A DNA stretch of 64,000 nucleotides from contig JODP01000002.1 of the NCBI GenBank assembly GCA_000719025.1, forward strand, positions 659,464-723,463, written 5' to 3'. The position numbers and the translations under genes are program-made. Shown here in pieces: positions 43,037 through 52,129 of the stretch (position 1 is the first letter of the stretch; every line of letters starts with the position of its first letter). Under the pieces are notes generated by a model. The model was not told the origin of the DNA. It did not search any database and saw only the letters and a program-made list of their open reading frames with translations. The DNA is from Kineosporia aurantiaca JCM 3230. GTDB taxonomy: Bacteria; Actinomycetota; Actinomycetes; Actinomycetales; Kineosporiaceae.

Positions 43037-44160
43037 GCCAGCACCTCGGCCAGGGCCGCGTAGGGCATCTCGTGGGCCGCGGCCACCGGGGCGCTGACCA
43101 CCGCCCCGTCGTGCGTGTTCAGCCCCAGCGCGAGCGCCGGATCGGCCTTCAGCGCCTCTCGCCAGCCGCGGCCGGCCAGCTCGGCGACGTACGGCAGGGT
43201 GACGTTGGTGAGGGCGTAGGTGCTGGTGTGCGGCACGGCACCGGGCATGTTGGCGACGCAGTAGAAGACCGAGTCGTGCACCCGGTAGGTCGGGTCGGCG
43301 TGCGTGGTGGGCCGGCTGTCCTCGAAGCAGCCGCCCTGGTCGATCGAGATGTCGACCAGCACGCTGCCCGGCCGCATCGAGGCGACCTGCTGGTTGGAGA
43401 CCAGCTTGGGCGCCTTGGCCCCGGCCACCAGCACCGCCCCGATCACCAGGTCGGCATCGCGGATCGCGGTCTCCACCTCCAGCGCGTTCGACGCCACGGT
43501 CTGCAGGTGCCCCTGGTAGATCCGGTCCATCTGGCGCAGCCGCTCGACGTCCCGGTCCAGCAGCACCACCTCGGCCTGCATGCCCAGCGCGATCGCGGCG
43601 GCGTTGGCCCCGGCCACGCCGGCGCCGATGATCACCACCTTGGCCGCGTACACCCCGGAGACCCCGCCGAGCAGGATTCCCCGCCCGCCCTCGGCCCGCA
43701 TCAGGGTGTGCGCGCCGACCTGCGGGGCGAGCCGGCCGGCCACCTCGCTCATCGGGGCCAGCAGCGGCAGCGACCGGTCGGGCAGCTGGACGGTCTCGTA
43801 GGCGATGCCGGTGACCTGGCGCTTGAGCAGCTCCTCGGTGAGCCGCCGGTCGGCGGCCAGGTGCAGGTAGGTGAACAGCACCTGGCCCGGCCGCATCCGC
43901 TCGTACTCGGCCGGGATCGGCTCCTTCACCTTCAGCACCAGCTCGGCCTCGGCCCAGACCTGGTCCGCGGTGGGCCGGATCCGCGCCCCGGCGGCGACGT
44001 AGTCCGCGTCCGAGATCGACGACCCCTCCCCCGCGGCCTGCTCGATCAGGACCTCGTGCCCGGCCCGGACCAGCTCGTGCACCCCGGGCGGGGTGATCGC
44101 GACCCGGTACTCGTGGTTCTTGATCTCGCGCGGAACCCCGACCCTCACCCGATCAGCCAC
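43033..44160 (-). CDS. ald: Alanine dehydrogenase
   Basis: NAD-dependent enzyme that interconverts L-alanine and pyruvate plus ammonia. 375 residues: RVGVPREIKNHEYRVAITPPG start, substrate Lys in ELVLKVKEP, catalytic His in FTYLHLAADR, the nucleotide fold VVIIGAGVAGANAAAIALGM, and DISIDQGGCFEDSRPTTH with the catalytic Asp. The start is GTG at 44160. Its stop overlaps the xerD start codon, so xerD translation is coupled to ald. The 175 bases upstream to the divergent membrane protein gene must hold its promoter; I see no clear regulator site. Confidence 0.95.
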   Translation of the reverse strand: MADRVRVGVPREIKNHEYRVAITPPGVHELVRAGHEVLIEQAAGEGSSISDADYVAAGARIRPTADQVWAEAELVLKVKEPIPAEYERMRPGQVLFTYLHLAADRRLTEELLKRQVTGIAYETVQLPDRSLPLLAPMSEVAGRLAPQVGAHTLMRAEGGRGILLGGVSGVYAAKVVIIGAGVAGANAAAIALGMQAEVVLLDRDVERLRQMDRIYQGHLQTVASNALEVETAIRDADLVIGAVLVAGAKAPKLVSNQQVASMRPGSVLVDISIDQGGCFEDSRPTTHADPTYRVHDSVFYCVANMPGAVPHTSTYALTNVTLPYVAELAGRGWREALKADPALALGLNTHDGAVVSAPVAAAHEMPYAALAEVLA

Positions 44161-44353
44161 CTCTCGTCCGAAGGTCCGAGGAACCCCCGGAGAGGAACCA
44201 GGACCGGGAGATATCCCTCAGCTTCGAGGGTCACTCTAGGACGGGGGTACGACACAGACCCGATGACGCGACGCCGCCGGGGCAGCTTTCCGGCCGGGCC
44301 TGCCCCGGGCTCGCCATCTCGGGGCGAAACTGTCGGTGCCTTGTGATTCGATC

Positions 44354-44968
44354 ATGACCATGAGTGCACGGTTCGTCCCGTACGCGGCCACCCCCGGCCG
44401 GGCCATCGTGCAGGTCATCGCCGACATCAGCGTGCTGGTGTGGGTCGTGGCCTGGTACTACGTCGCCAAGGGCGTCCACACCGCGATCTCCGCCATCGCC
44501 GAGGTCGGCGCCGGTGTGGAGAGCGGGGCCCACGGCATCTCCAGCAACCTCAACGGCGCCGGCGACGGCGCGAACAAGATCCCGCTGGCCGGCGACTCGC
44601 TGGCGAAACCGCTGAACGCGGCGGCGGGCGCGGCGCAGGACATCGCGAACGCCGGTCACGGGCTGGACGAGCGGGCCACCACCCTGGCCGTCCTGCTCGC
44701 CCTGGCCGTGGCGATCCCGCCGATCCTGGCCGTCGTGGTGCCCTGGCTGCTGCTGCGCCTGAGGTTCGCCCGCCGGGCCGGAGCCACCGCCGAGCTGGCC
44801 AAGACCGACGGCGGGACCGATCTGCTCGCGCTGCGGGCGCTGGCCGGCCGGCCGATGCCGAAGCTGCTGAAGATCGCCGACGATCCGCTGGAGGGCTGGC
44901 GCACCGGCGATCCGGAGGTGGTGGGTCAGCTGGCCAGGCTGGAACTCAGATCGGTCGGGCTGAAATAG
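44354..44968 (+). CDS. Hypothetical membrane protein
   Basis: About 204 residues with two transmembrane helices: about 14-38 (VIADISVLVWVVAWYYVAKG) and about 112-138 (LAVLLALAVAIPPILAVVVPWLLL). Between them lies an extracytoplasmic segment rich in Gly/Ala/Asn (GAHGISSNLNGAGDGANKIP), and a cytoplasmic C-terminal tail of about 65 residues (RAGATAELAKTDGGTDLLALRALAGRPM, ending DDPLEGWRTGDPEVVGQLA). This looks like an actinobacterial conserved protein, function unknown. ATG at 44354 is chosen, GTG at 44336 being possible; neither has a strong site. Only plus-strand gene in the block 33929-63485. Confidence 0.75.
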   Translation: MTMSARFVPYAATPGRAIVQVIADISVLVWVVAWYYVAKGVHTAISAIAEVGAGVESGAHGISSNLNGAGDGANKIPLAGDSLAKPLNAAAGAAQDIANAGHGLDERATTLAVLLALAVAIPPILAVVVPWLLLRLRFARRAGATAELAKTDGGTDLLALRALAGRPMPKLLKIADDPLEGWRTGDPEVVGQLARLELRSVGLK

Positions 44969-44983
44969 CCGGCCCGGCTGTCC

Positions 44984-45865
44984 TCAATCGGCGGGCCGTA
45001 GCGGGATGGTCCGGCGCGGTCGACGGGGTCCGTCACCGTCCCCGTTCACCCGCCCGATGATCGCCTGCGCCACCTGGTCCGGGTTGGTCTCCGGCAGCCA
45101 GTGACCGGCGTCGAGCTCGACGAAGCGATAGTTCGGCCGGTAGTTGGCCACCACGAAGTCACCGCTGGCCTCGGCGGCCGCGCGGCCGAGGAAGGGATCC
45201 TGCGAACCCCAGACCAGGGTCAGCGGCAGCTTGGCCCGGCCGACCGGGGTCGAGCGGGAGTAGGGCATGCCCCGGTACCAGTTCAGTGCGCCCGTCGCGG
45301 CATTCGGCTGGCGCAGCCGCCGGGCATCCCGCTGGGCGGCCTCCGCAGGCATCCCGGAACGGATCAGCATCTGTTCGGTCCGGGTACCTCGCAGCGCCGC
45401 CTCGGGCAGCATCGGGAACTGGAAAGCGCCCATGTACCAGGACTTCAGGCCCTGCGAGCTGTTCCGCCAGGACTTCGCCAGCGCGGAGGGGTGCGGGGTC
45501 GAGAGCACGGTCACCGAGCGGAACCGGTCGGCGTGCTGCCCGGCCAGTGCCCAGGCCAGGCCGCCACCCCAGTCGTGCCCGACCAGGTGCGCGCTCTTGT
45601 GGCCGACGGCGTCGAGCAGGGCCAGCACGTCGTCCATCAGTTCCGACAGCGTGTACATCTTCCGGGGCAGCGGCCGCGCCCCCGGTGAGTAGCCGCGCTG
45701 GTCCGGAGCCAGGGTGCGCAGGCCGGCCGAGTGCAGCTGCGGCTCCACCTTCAGCCAGCTCGACGAGGTCTGCGGGAAGCCGTGGAGCAGGATCACCGGA
45801 GTTCCGTTGTCCGGGCCGGTGTCACGCACGTCGAAGCTGAGGCCGTTCCGGGTGTATCGCCGCAT
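44984..45865 (-). CDS. Alpha/beta hydrolase (epoxide hydrolase-like)
   Basis: A 293-residue alpha/beta hydrolase. The oxyanion part is PVILLHGFPQTSSSW, the nucleophile elbow LVGHDWGGGLAWALA with Asp as nucleophile, RSVTVLSTPHPSAL, a helical cap, the catalytic acid strand LPLTLVWGSQDPFLG and His in ELDAGHWLPETNPDQVAQ. An Asp nucleophile in GHDWGG is typical of epoxide hydrolases and haloalkane dehalogenases. The substrate is unknown. Lies between ald and NUDIX genes, not part of the mycobacterial order. Confidence 0.87.
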   Translation of the reverse strand: MRRYTRNGLSFDVRDTGPDNGTPVILLHGFPQTSSSWLKVEPQLHSAGLRTLAPDQRGYSPGARPLPRKMYTLSELMDDVLALLDAVGHKSAHLVGHDWGGGLAWALAGQHADRFRSVTVLSTPHPSALAKSWRNSSQGLKSWYMGAFQFPMLPEAALRGTRTEQMLIRSGMPAEAAQRDARRLRQPNAATGALNWYRGMPYSRSTPVGRAKLPLTLVWGSQDPFLGRAAAEASGDFVVANYRPNYRFVELDAGHWLPETNPDQVAQAIIGRVNGDGDGPRRPRRTIPLRPAD

Positions 45866-45909
45866 GACCGCCAGCCTAGGTCGGCCCCCTCCCGACGTCG
45901 CGGCGACTC

Positions 45910-46000
45910 TTCGTGATCATGGAGTTCTTTCCCCGTGATCATGGACTTTCAGTTCGGCTGAGAGTCCATGATCACGGGGGCAAAACTCCATGATCACGAA
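45910..46000. repeat. Nested TGATCA palindromic repeat, copy 2 (3' of NUDIX gene)
   Basis: The most complete copy. Each arm has two units of CGTGATCATGGA(G/C)TT in tandem: TTCGTGATCATGGAGTT then CCCCGTGATCATGGACTTTC on the left, and their complements on the right, around an 11-base loop. It begins 16 bases after the NUDIX gene stop codon (minus strand) and may terminate its transcript. Related to 160-272 and 51216-51282. Confidence 0.85.
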
Positions 46001-46016
46001 GATGTGGGGGCGGGGG

Positions 46017-46649
46017 TCAGCGGTAGTGACGGTGGGCGGGCCAGGGCGTGTCCGACGGCCGCACGGTCGACCAGCCGGCCTGCTTGGAGGCCACCGCGGC
46101 GAGGATGCCGATCACCGCGCCGGGGTTGTGGATCTTCCCGGCCAGCACCGCGGCCTGCGCCTCCTCGAGCGGGATCCAGCGGGTGGGCATGTTCAGCTCC
46201 TCCTCACCACGCTGGTACCGCTCGCCCTCGGGCACCTCCGAGACGCCCCGGGCCAGGTAGCAGCGCAGGGCCTCGTTGCTGCCGCCGGGCGAGTTGAACC
46301 ACTCGGCCAGCAGGTCCCACTGCGCGGCCCGGAGGTCGGCCTCCTCCAGCAGCTCCCGCTTCGCCGCCTCGACCGGGTCCTCCCCCGGCACATCGAGCAG
46401 GCCGGCGGGCAGCTCCCAGAGCTCCATCCCCACCGGGTGCCGGTACTGACGGATCATCAGCACCCGGTCGGACTCGTCGAGGGCCAGCACGGTCACCGCG
46501 CCCGGGTGGTCCATCAGCTCGCGGGTGACCTGGCCGCCCTCACCGAGGTCGACCTTCTCCGAGACGATGTCCCAGATCTTGCCGTGGTGGACCAGGTCGT
46601 GTGCGAGCACCGGCCGCGGGGCGACGAAGTCCTCCAGATCCTCGCTCAC
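46017..46649 (-). CDS. NUDIX hydrolase (ADP-ribose pyrophosphatase-like)
   Basis: A 210-residue NUDIX enzyme. The Nudix box is GEDPVEAAKRELLEEADL, preceded by PAGLLDVP and followed by an acidic helix. The N-terminal part is typical of ADP-ribose pyrophosphatases (GKIWDIVSEKVDLG, LMDHPGAVTVLALDESDRVLMIRQYRHPVG). It probably hydrolyses ADP-ribose or a related nucleoside diphosphate. GTG overlaps the pyrG stop. Rv1700-like by order. Confidence 0.93.
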   Translation of the reverse strand: MSEDLEDFVAPRPVLAHDLVHHGKIWDIVSEKVDLGEGGQVTRELMDHPGAVTVLALDESDRVLMIRQYRHPVGMELWELPAGLLDVPGEDPVEAAKRELLEEADLRAAQWDLLAEWFNSPGGSNEALRCYLARGVSEVPEGERYQRGEEELNMPTRWIPLEEAQAAVLAGKIHNPGAVIGILAAVASKQAGWSTVRPSDTPWPAHRHYR

Positions 46650-48373
46650 GCGGTCACCGAGTCCGGCGCCGGCTTCTCCGACGCGATGACGTGCAGCGAA
46701 CCGGTGGCCGGGCTCTCCACCTCGACCAGCCGCTCGGCCCGCTGCCGGTCCACGGCCGCCCCGATCAGTCCCGAGAACAGCGGGTGCGCGCGGTCCGGGC
46801 GGGACTTGAACTCCGGGTGGGCCTGAGTGCCGACGAAGTACGGGTGCACCTCGCGCGGCAGTTCCACGAACTCGACCAGGGACCGGTCGGGAGACATCCC
46901 GGAGAACGAGAGCCCCGCGTCCTCAAGCTGCTTGAGGTAGTTGTTGTTGACCTCGTAGCGGTGCCGGTGCCGCTCGGACACCTTCGCGCTGCCGTACACG
47001 TCGCGCACGATGCTGCCCTCGGCGAGCACCGCGGGGTAGGCGCCCAGGCGCATCGTGCCGCCCATGTCACCCTCGCCGGAGACGATGTGCTTCTGCTCGT
47101 CCATCGTGGCGATCACCGGGAACTTGGTGTCCGGCTCGAACTCGGTGCTGCTCGCTCCGGACAGGCCGACCACGTTGCGGGCGTACTCGATCACCATGCA
47201 CTGCAGGCCGAGACACAGTCCCAGGGTGGGGATCTGGTTCTCCCGGGCGAACTGCAGCGCGCCCAGCTTCCCCTCGATACCCCGTACGCCGAAGCCGCCC
47301 GGCACGCAGATCGCGTCTACCCCGCGCAGCGCCTTGGCGGCACCTTCGCGGGTCTCGCAGGTGTCGGCCGCCACCCAACGGATGTTGACCTTCGCGTCCT
47401 GCTCGAACCCGCCGGCCCGCAGCGCCTCGGTCACCGACAGATACGCGTCCGGCAGATCGATGTACTTACCCACCAGTGCCAGCTCGACCCGGTGGGCCGG
47501 CTCGTGCACCCGGCGCAGCAGCTCGTTCCAGCTGTCCCACTCCACATCGCGGAAGGACAGGCCGAGCCGGCGCACCACGTAGGCGTCCAGACCCTCGGAG
47601 TGCAGCACCTTGGGGATGTCGTAGATCGACGGCGCGTCGATCGCGTTGACCACCGCTTCCTCGTCGATGTCGCAGGTCAGCGCGATCTTGCGCTTCATGC
47701 TGGCGGGGATCTCGCGGTCCGACCGGCAGATCAGCGCGTCCGGCTGGATGCCGATGTTGCGCAGCGCCGCCACCGAGTGCTGGGTGGGCTTGGTCTTCAG
47801 CTCACCGCTGGGGGCCAGGTAGGGCACCAGCGAGACGTGGATGAAGAGGACGTTGTCCCGGCCGACGTCGCGGCGCACCTGACGGGCGGCCTCGAGGAAC
47901 GGCAGCGACTCGATGTCACCGACGGTGCCGCCGATCTCGGTGATGATCACGTCGGCCACGTTCGCCTGGGCCCGCATCCGCGACTTGATCTCGTCGGTGA
48001 TGTGCGGGATGACCTGCACGGTGTCGCCGAGGTACTCGCCGCGCCGTTCCTTGGCGATGACGGCCGAGTAGACCTGCCCGGTGGTGACGTTCGCCGCCTG
48101 GTTGAAGTTCACGTCCAGGAAGCGCTCGTAGTGCCCGATGTCGAGGTCGGTCTCCGCCCCGTCGTCGGTCACGAAGACCTCGCCGTGCTGGAACGGGTTC
48201 ATGGTGCCGGGGTCGACGTTCAGGTAGGGGTCGAGCTTCTGCATCGCGACCCGTAGACCGCGGGCCCGGAGAAGGTGACCCAGGCTGGAGGCCGACAGTC
48301 CCTTGCCGAGAGAGGAGGCCACGCCACCCGTGACGAAGATCTGCTTGGTGAGTTCTGGTATCCGCTGAGCCAC
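46646..48373 (-). CDS. pyrG: CTP synthase
   Basis: Makes CTP from UTP with ATP and glutamine. 575 residues. The amidoligase domain (about 1-275) begins [27 protein letters not shown], with [23 protein letters not shown] and [23 protein letters not shown]-like (here [18 protein letters not shown]). The glutamine amidotransferase domain (about 305-550) has [10 protein letters not shown], the nucleophile [16 protein letters not shown], and the His/Glu of [12 protein letters not shown]. GTG start. It is upstream of and overlaps the NUDIX gene. Confidence 0.97.
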   Translation of the reverse strand: [575 protein letters not shown]

Positions 48374-48463
48374 GGGCTTTCACGTTATCAGGGTCTGCGG
48401 GCCACCGTGGCCCCACCCACCCCGTTCGCCGGGATGGGAGGCACAAGTTCCCTTTCTACTCAC

Positions 48464-49552
48464 TCAATGGGAGGAAGAGATCAACCGCCGGTAACGATCG
48501 GACCAACCGCGGGTGACCGCGTCCTCTGTAGGCAGAATCGCGAGCCGCTCCCGGGCCCGCCCTGCGAGCTCCCCGGCCCGGGTCCGGTCGCTGAGCAACC
48601 GGCCGACGGCCGCGGCCAGAGCCGTCGCCGACCCCGGTTCGACGAGCTCACCAGCGTCCCCAATTAGGTCCGGGACCCCACCCACCGCGGTGGCGGCAAC
48701 CGGTACCCCCGCCGACATTGCCTCCTGTATGGCCAGAGGACGCGCTTCCCACGAGCTTGCGAGGGCGAACACATCAGCCTGACGGAGGAGCGAGGGGACG
48801 TCCTCACGGCGCCCTAGGAAGGTCACGGGGGCGTTCATCCGATTGCGACGCCGCTCTAGTTCGTCGAGCAGTTCCAGGTCTCCGTCCCCCGCGACCACCC
48901 ACTGCACGCCAAGGACGTCGGCCGCCAGGAGGGCGGACGCATCGATCAGGACGTCGAGACGCTTCTGAGGAGCAATGCGCGAGACGGTGAGCACCAGGGG
49001 TCCCCGCCGCGGGCCAAGGTCGCTTTCAGCAGTGGACGAATCTGGTTGCGGCAGCTGCTCGGCCGAGACGATGGTCAGTTCGGGATCTTTGGCCCCCAGC
49101 GCGCGGGCCCGCTCCACCAGATCGGACGAGGCGCCCGTGAGCAGGTCGGCCCGCAGGGCCTGCACCTTCTCGGCGACCCCGAGCGCCTTCCGCTTCACCC
49201 CCGCCCCAAGCACCGCGTTGTGCCAGGTCACGATGATGGGCGGCCGGTTCTTCAGAGTGGCCGCGGCGAGCACGGTGAGCAGCCCGGCCTGATGCCCGTG
49301 CGCGTGCACCACGGTGGCCTCGCCGATCATCCGACGCAGCGTGCGCAGACCCCCGGCCAGGTTGTGCCTACCCCGAGGCCAGTCCGACACGACCTCGATG
49401 CCTGCTTTCGAGGAGAACCGGGTCGTGGTGATCGGACTGGTGAAGACCGACACCTTCCAGCCCTGCTCGTGCAGGCCGGAGGCCAGGCCGGCAACGTGCC
49501 CGGCGATCCCTCCAGTAGCCGGCCCTGTGACCAGCAGAACCCGATCGCTCAT
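48464..49552 (-). CDS. Glycosyltransferase family 4 protein
   Basis: A 362-residue GT-B glycosyltransferase. The N-terminal acceptor domain starts LLVTGPATGGIAGHVAGLASGL with VVHAHGHQAGLLTVLAA. The C-terminal nucleotide-sugar domain has LVLTVSRIAPQKRLDVLIDASALL, WVVAGDGDLELLDELE, VTFLGRREDVPSLLRQADVFALAS and the EX7E motif SWEARPLAIQEAMSAGVPVAAT. It overlaps the murJ-like gene stop by four bases. The pair suggests assembly and export of a cell-envelope glycan; the sugar is unknown. Confidence 0.9.
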   Translation of the reverse strand: MSDRVLLVTGPATGGIAGHVAGLASGLHEQGWKVSVFTSPITTTRFSSKAGIEVVSDWPRGRHNLAGGLRTLRRMIGEATVVHAHGHQAGLLTVLAAATLKNRPPIIVTWHNAVLGAGVKRKALGVAEKVQALRADLLTGASSDLVERARALGAKDPELTIVSAEQLPQPDSSTAESDLGPRRGPLVLTVSRIAPQKRLDVLIDASALLAADVLGVQWVVAGDGDLELLDELERRRNRMNAPVTFLGRREDVPSLLRQADVFALASSWEARPLAIQEAMSAGVPVAATAVGGVPDLIGDAGELVEPGSATALAAAVGRLLSDRTRAGELAGRARERLAILPTEDAVTRGWSDRYRRLISSSH

Positions 49553-51204
49553 GTCGCCCTCCGGCGGGTGATCCGTCCGACCAGCATGCCCAGGTTCTTC
49601 CGGTCCAGCACTGCGAGCAGCGCTCCGAACACCACTGCGGCGATGACCCCGGCCAGCACTCCAGCGGCCATCGCGCGAACCACCGAGACAGCATGACCGT
49701 CGAGCAGCAGATAGGCCGCCTGACGCCCAGCCACGGCCGCCACCAGCGCCGATACTCCAGCCAAGAGCAGCAACCGGCCCAACCCCGCAACGGCTTCGAC
49801 ACCGGCCACCCGACGTAGGGCGAGCACCAGGAGAACCCCGGCGACGCTCATCCCAATGGTGTTACCCCAGGCCAGGCCGGTGACCACGTCAGCCGCCCGA
49901 GCCCCGACGATCGAGCCGACGATCACCGCTACCCAGCCCAGTGCGGTTGCGACTGCGGCGGCGCGGCCGCGCTCGCGGGCGTACAGAGCCCGGCCGATGT
50001 GCGCGATCAGGGCGAAGCCGATCAGGCCGGGAGCCATCACGGTGAGCGCGGTGCCCATCGAGTCCAGCGCCGCGCCGCCCTTGGCCCGGTCCAGACTGCC
50101 GAAGAACTCTCCGACCGGGACCGCGGCCCCGGCCAGCACCGCCGTTCCGAACAGCGAGACCAGCACGACCAGGCGGGTGCTGCTCGCGGCGATCGAGGCG
50201 AACCCGGAGTCGTCACCCGCGTGCGCCCGCTCCGCCAGGCGCGGGAACGCGCTAGTGGCCAGGGGTACCGCGAGCACGGCGTAGGGCAGGAGGTAGACGG
50301 CTTGGGCGTACTGGAACACGTTGTAAGCACCCTGGTCGCTCCGGGCCAGAGCGAGCGCGATGAGTACGGACGCCTGTTGCGCCAGGAGCACGGAGATACC
50401 GGCGGCGGCGAGCGCCAGACCCCGGCGCGCGACTCCCGGCGGGAAGACCAGTGTGGGCCTGATCCGGACGCCTACCTTCCAGGCCGGCACCAGCAGCGGC
50501 AGCGTCATCACCGCCACTCCCGCCGTGGTACCCCAGGTCAGCCAGGCCTCGGCGGAACCGGAGAGATCGGCCGCCTTCTGATCGCTGTTGGTGAGGCTGC
50601 CGTAAGCCAGATAGGCCCCGACCACGACGACGCTGGACAGCAGTGGGGCGAAGGCCGGCCAGAAGAACCGTCGGTGCGCGGTCAGCGTGCCGGTGAGCAC
50701 GACGCCAATGCCGTAGAGAGCGACCTGGGGGGCGAACACCGCGATCATCCGCGCGGCCAGGGCCTGCTGACCGGGGCAGGTCTCGCCGACCAGGTGCTTC
50801 GACAGTGGCCCGGAGAGCACAGCGAGCAGGAGCGAGAGCGGTACCAGCACGACCAGCACCCAGCCGATCAGGGCCGAGACCACCCGGCTGACCTCATCGC
50901 GGGCGCCCCGGCTGAGCGGTCCAGCCAGCAAAGGCACCACGGCGCTGGCCAGAGCCCCGCCGGCCACCACTTCGTAGAGGACGTTGGGCAGCACATTGGC
51001 CGCTGAGTAGGCCGAGCCCACGCAGTCCGCCCCCACGCTGTGCGAAAAGGCCAGCCAGCGCCCGAATCCGATCACCCGGGCGACCGCCGTAACCGCCGCG
51101 ATCAGCGCCGCCGACGCCAGCAGACCCCGCCCAACCGAGCCAGCCCTGGCTTCGACGAGTGGCTGCGGCTCAGCCGCCAGCGGCGCACCCGGCTCCTGCG
51201 TCAC
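49549..51204 (-). CDS. MurJ/MviN-like lipid flippase
   Basis: A 551-residue membrane protein with about 14 helices, of the MurJ/MOP flippase type. The family start is visible (LLASAALIAAVTAVARVIGFGRWLAFSHSVG), then AANVLPNVLYEVVAGGALASAVVPLLAG, IGVVLTGTLTAHRRFFWPAFAPLLSSVVV and YNVFQYAQAVYLLPYAVLAVPLATSAFPRLAE. MurJ flips lipid II; with the glycosyltransferase and MraY-like genes next to it, this copy may serve another lipid-linked glycan. The GTG at 51204 overlaps nothing upstream; a repeat copy lies just before it. Confidence 0.9.
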   Translation of the reverse strand: MTQEPGAPLAAEPQPLVEARAGSVGRGLLASAALIAAVTAVARVIGFGRWLAFSHSVGADCVGSAYSAANVLPNVLYEVVAGGALASAVVPLLAGPLSRGARDEVSRVVSALIGWVLVVLVPLSLLLAVLSGPLSKHLVGETCPGQQALAARMIAVFAPQVALYGIGVVLTGTLTAHRRFFWPAFAPLLSSVVVVGAYLAYGSLTNSDQKAADLSGSAEAWLTWGTTAGVAVMTLPLLVPAWKVGVRIRPTLVFPPGVARRGLALAAAGISVLLAQQASVLIALALARSDQGAYNVFQYAQAVYLLPYAVLAVPLATSAFPRLAERAHAGDDSGFASIAASSTRLVVLVSLFGTAVLAGAAVPVGEFFGSLDRAKGGAALDSMGTALTVMAPGLIGFALIAHIGRALYARERGRAAAVATALGWVAVIVGSIVGARAADVVTGLAWGNTIGMSVAGVLLVLALRRVAGVEAVAGLGRLLLLAGVSALVAAVAGRQAAYLLLDGHAVSVVRAMAAGVLAGVIAAVVFGALLAVLDRKNLGMLVGRITRRRAT

Positions 51205-51215
51205 CCCAACCCCTC

Positions 51216-51282
51216 TTCGTGATCATGGAGTTCTTCCTGGGAAAGTCCATGATCACGGGGGAAGAAGTCCATGATCACGGGG
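51216..51282. repeat. TGATCA palindromic repeat, copy 3, one unit lost
   Basis: TTCGTGATCATGGAGTT on the left and two units of (A)AGTCCATGATCACGGGG on the right, so one left unit has been deleted compared with copy 2. It lies 10 bases after the stop of the MraY-like gene and 11 bases before the murJ-like start codon. Confidence 0.8.
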
Positions 51283-51292
51283 AAAAAGGGGG

Positions 51293-52129
51293 TCAGGGCT
51301 GGGCGGGGCGGCGGCCCAGCTGGTCCAGCTCCCGAAGGACCGGCGTACGGGCAATGACCTTGGTGAAGCTCACCTTTTCGCTGGCCAGGGTCAGCCCACC
51401 GACCACCGCGAGCACCACCAGCTGCCCCTTGCGCCCCAGTCCGGTGACCGCCGCCGTGCCGAGCAGCGCTCCGGCCGCGTTCGCCCCGGTGTCCCCCAGC
51501 ATCGCCTTCTCGGCCAGGTCGATCGGCAGCAGCCCGGCGCCGGCGCCGCAGGCCACTGCGACCATCGGGGACTTCGTCGCGAAGGGCGCGAACAACAACA
51601 TCACCTTGATCGCCCGGCCCGGGCGCAGGTCGAACAGGTTCATCAGGTTCGCCGAGCCGGCCACCACCACGCCCGCCAGCAGCGTGTCGCCGGCCCGCCC
51701 GACCAGCCGTTGCTGCGGGCCCGGCAGCAGAAGGGCAGTGACCAGCCCGGTCGCCCCGATGCCGAGCACCTTCAGCCCGCCGGTGGTGACGTTGCCGTGC
51801 GCCAGTTCGCCCAGGTGACCGCGCAGGCCCTTGCTCTTGCCGGTCTCGCGCAGGTCGTCGATCGCGCCGAACACCCCGCCGCCCACCGTCGCCACGACCG
51901 CAGCGGCCTTGGCCCGAGGCGGAACGCCGGGCGTGAGCACCGTGGCCGCGGCCGCGCCGAGCGTGTAGGCCGGTCCCTCGAGCAAGGTCAGCGTCTCGCC
52001 GCGGTGATTCACCCGCTCCCACAGCGCGGCGCCGCCGGGTGGGTACTTCCGCAGCGCCGCCCAGGCCCCGCGGGCAGCCACCGCACCGACCCCGGCCAGC
52101 GCGGCCGAGACGAGCAGCCGGCGGATCAC
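51293..52129 (-). CDS. MraY/WecA-like polyprenyl-phosphate glycosylphosphotransferase
   Basis: A 278-residue membrane protein with about eight hydrophobic helices. The family landmarks are reduced but visible: GGGVFGAIDDLRETGKSKGLRGHLGEL (DD motif and basic loop), GSANLMNLFDLRPGRAIK (the N-x3-D-like motif) and AMLGDTGANAAGALLG (GDTG). Short for MraY (about 360). It is proposed to transfer a sugar phosphate to a lipid carrier, working with the neighbouring glycosyltransferase and flippase. GTG overlaps the mctB stop. Confidence 0.82.
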   Translation of the reverse strand: MIRRLLVSAALAGVGAVAARGAWAALRKYPPGGAALWERVNHRGETLTLLEGPAYTLGAAAATVLTPGVPPRAKAAAVVATVGGGVFGAIDDLRETGKSKGLRGHLGELAHGNVTTGGLKVLGIGATGLVTALLLPGPQQRLVGRAGDTLLAGVVVAGSANLMNLFDLRPGRAIKVMLLFAPFATKSPMVAVACGAGAGLLPIDLAEKAMLGDTGANAAGALLGTAAVTGLGRKGQLVVLAVVGGLTLASEKVSFTKVIARTPVLRELDQLGRRPAQP

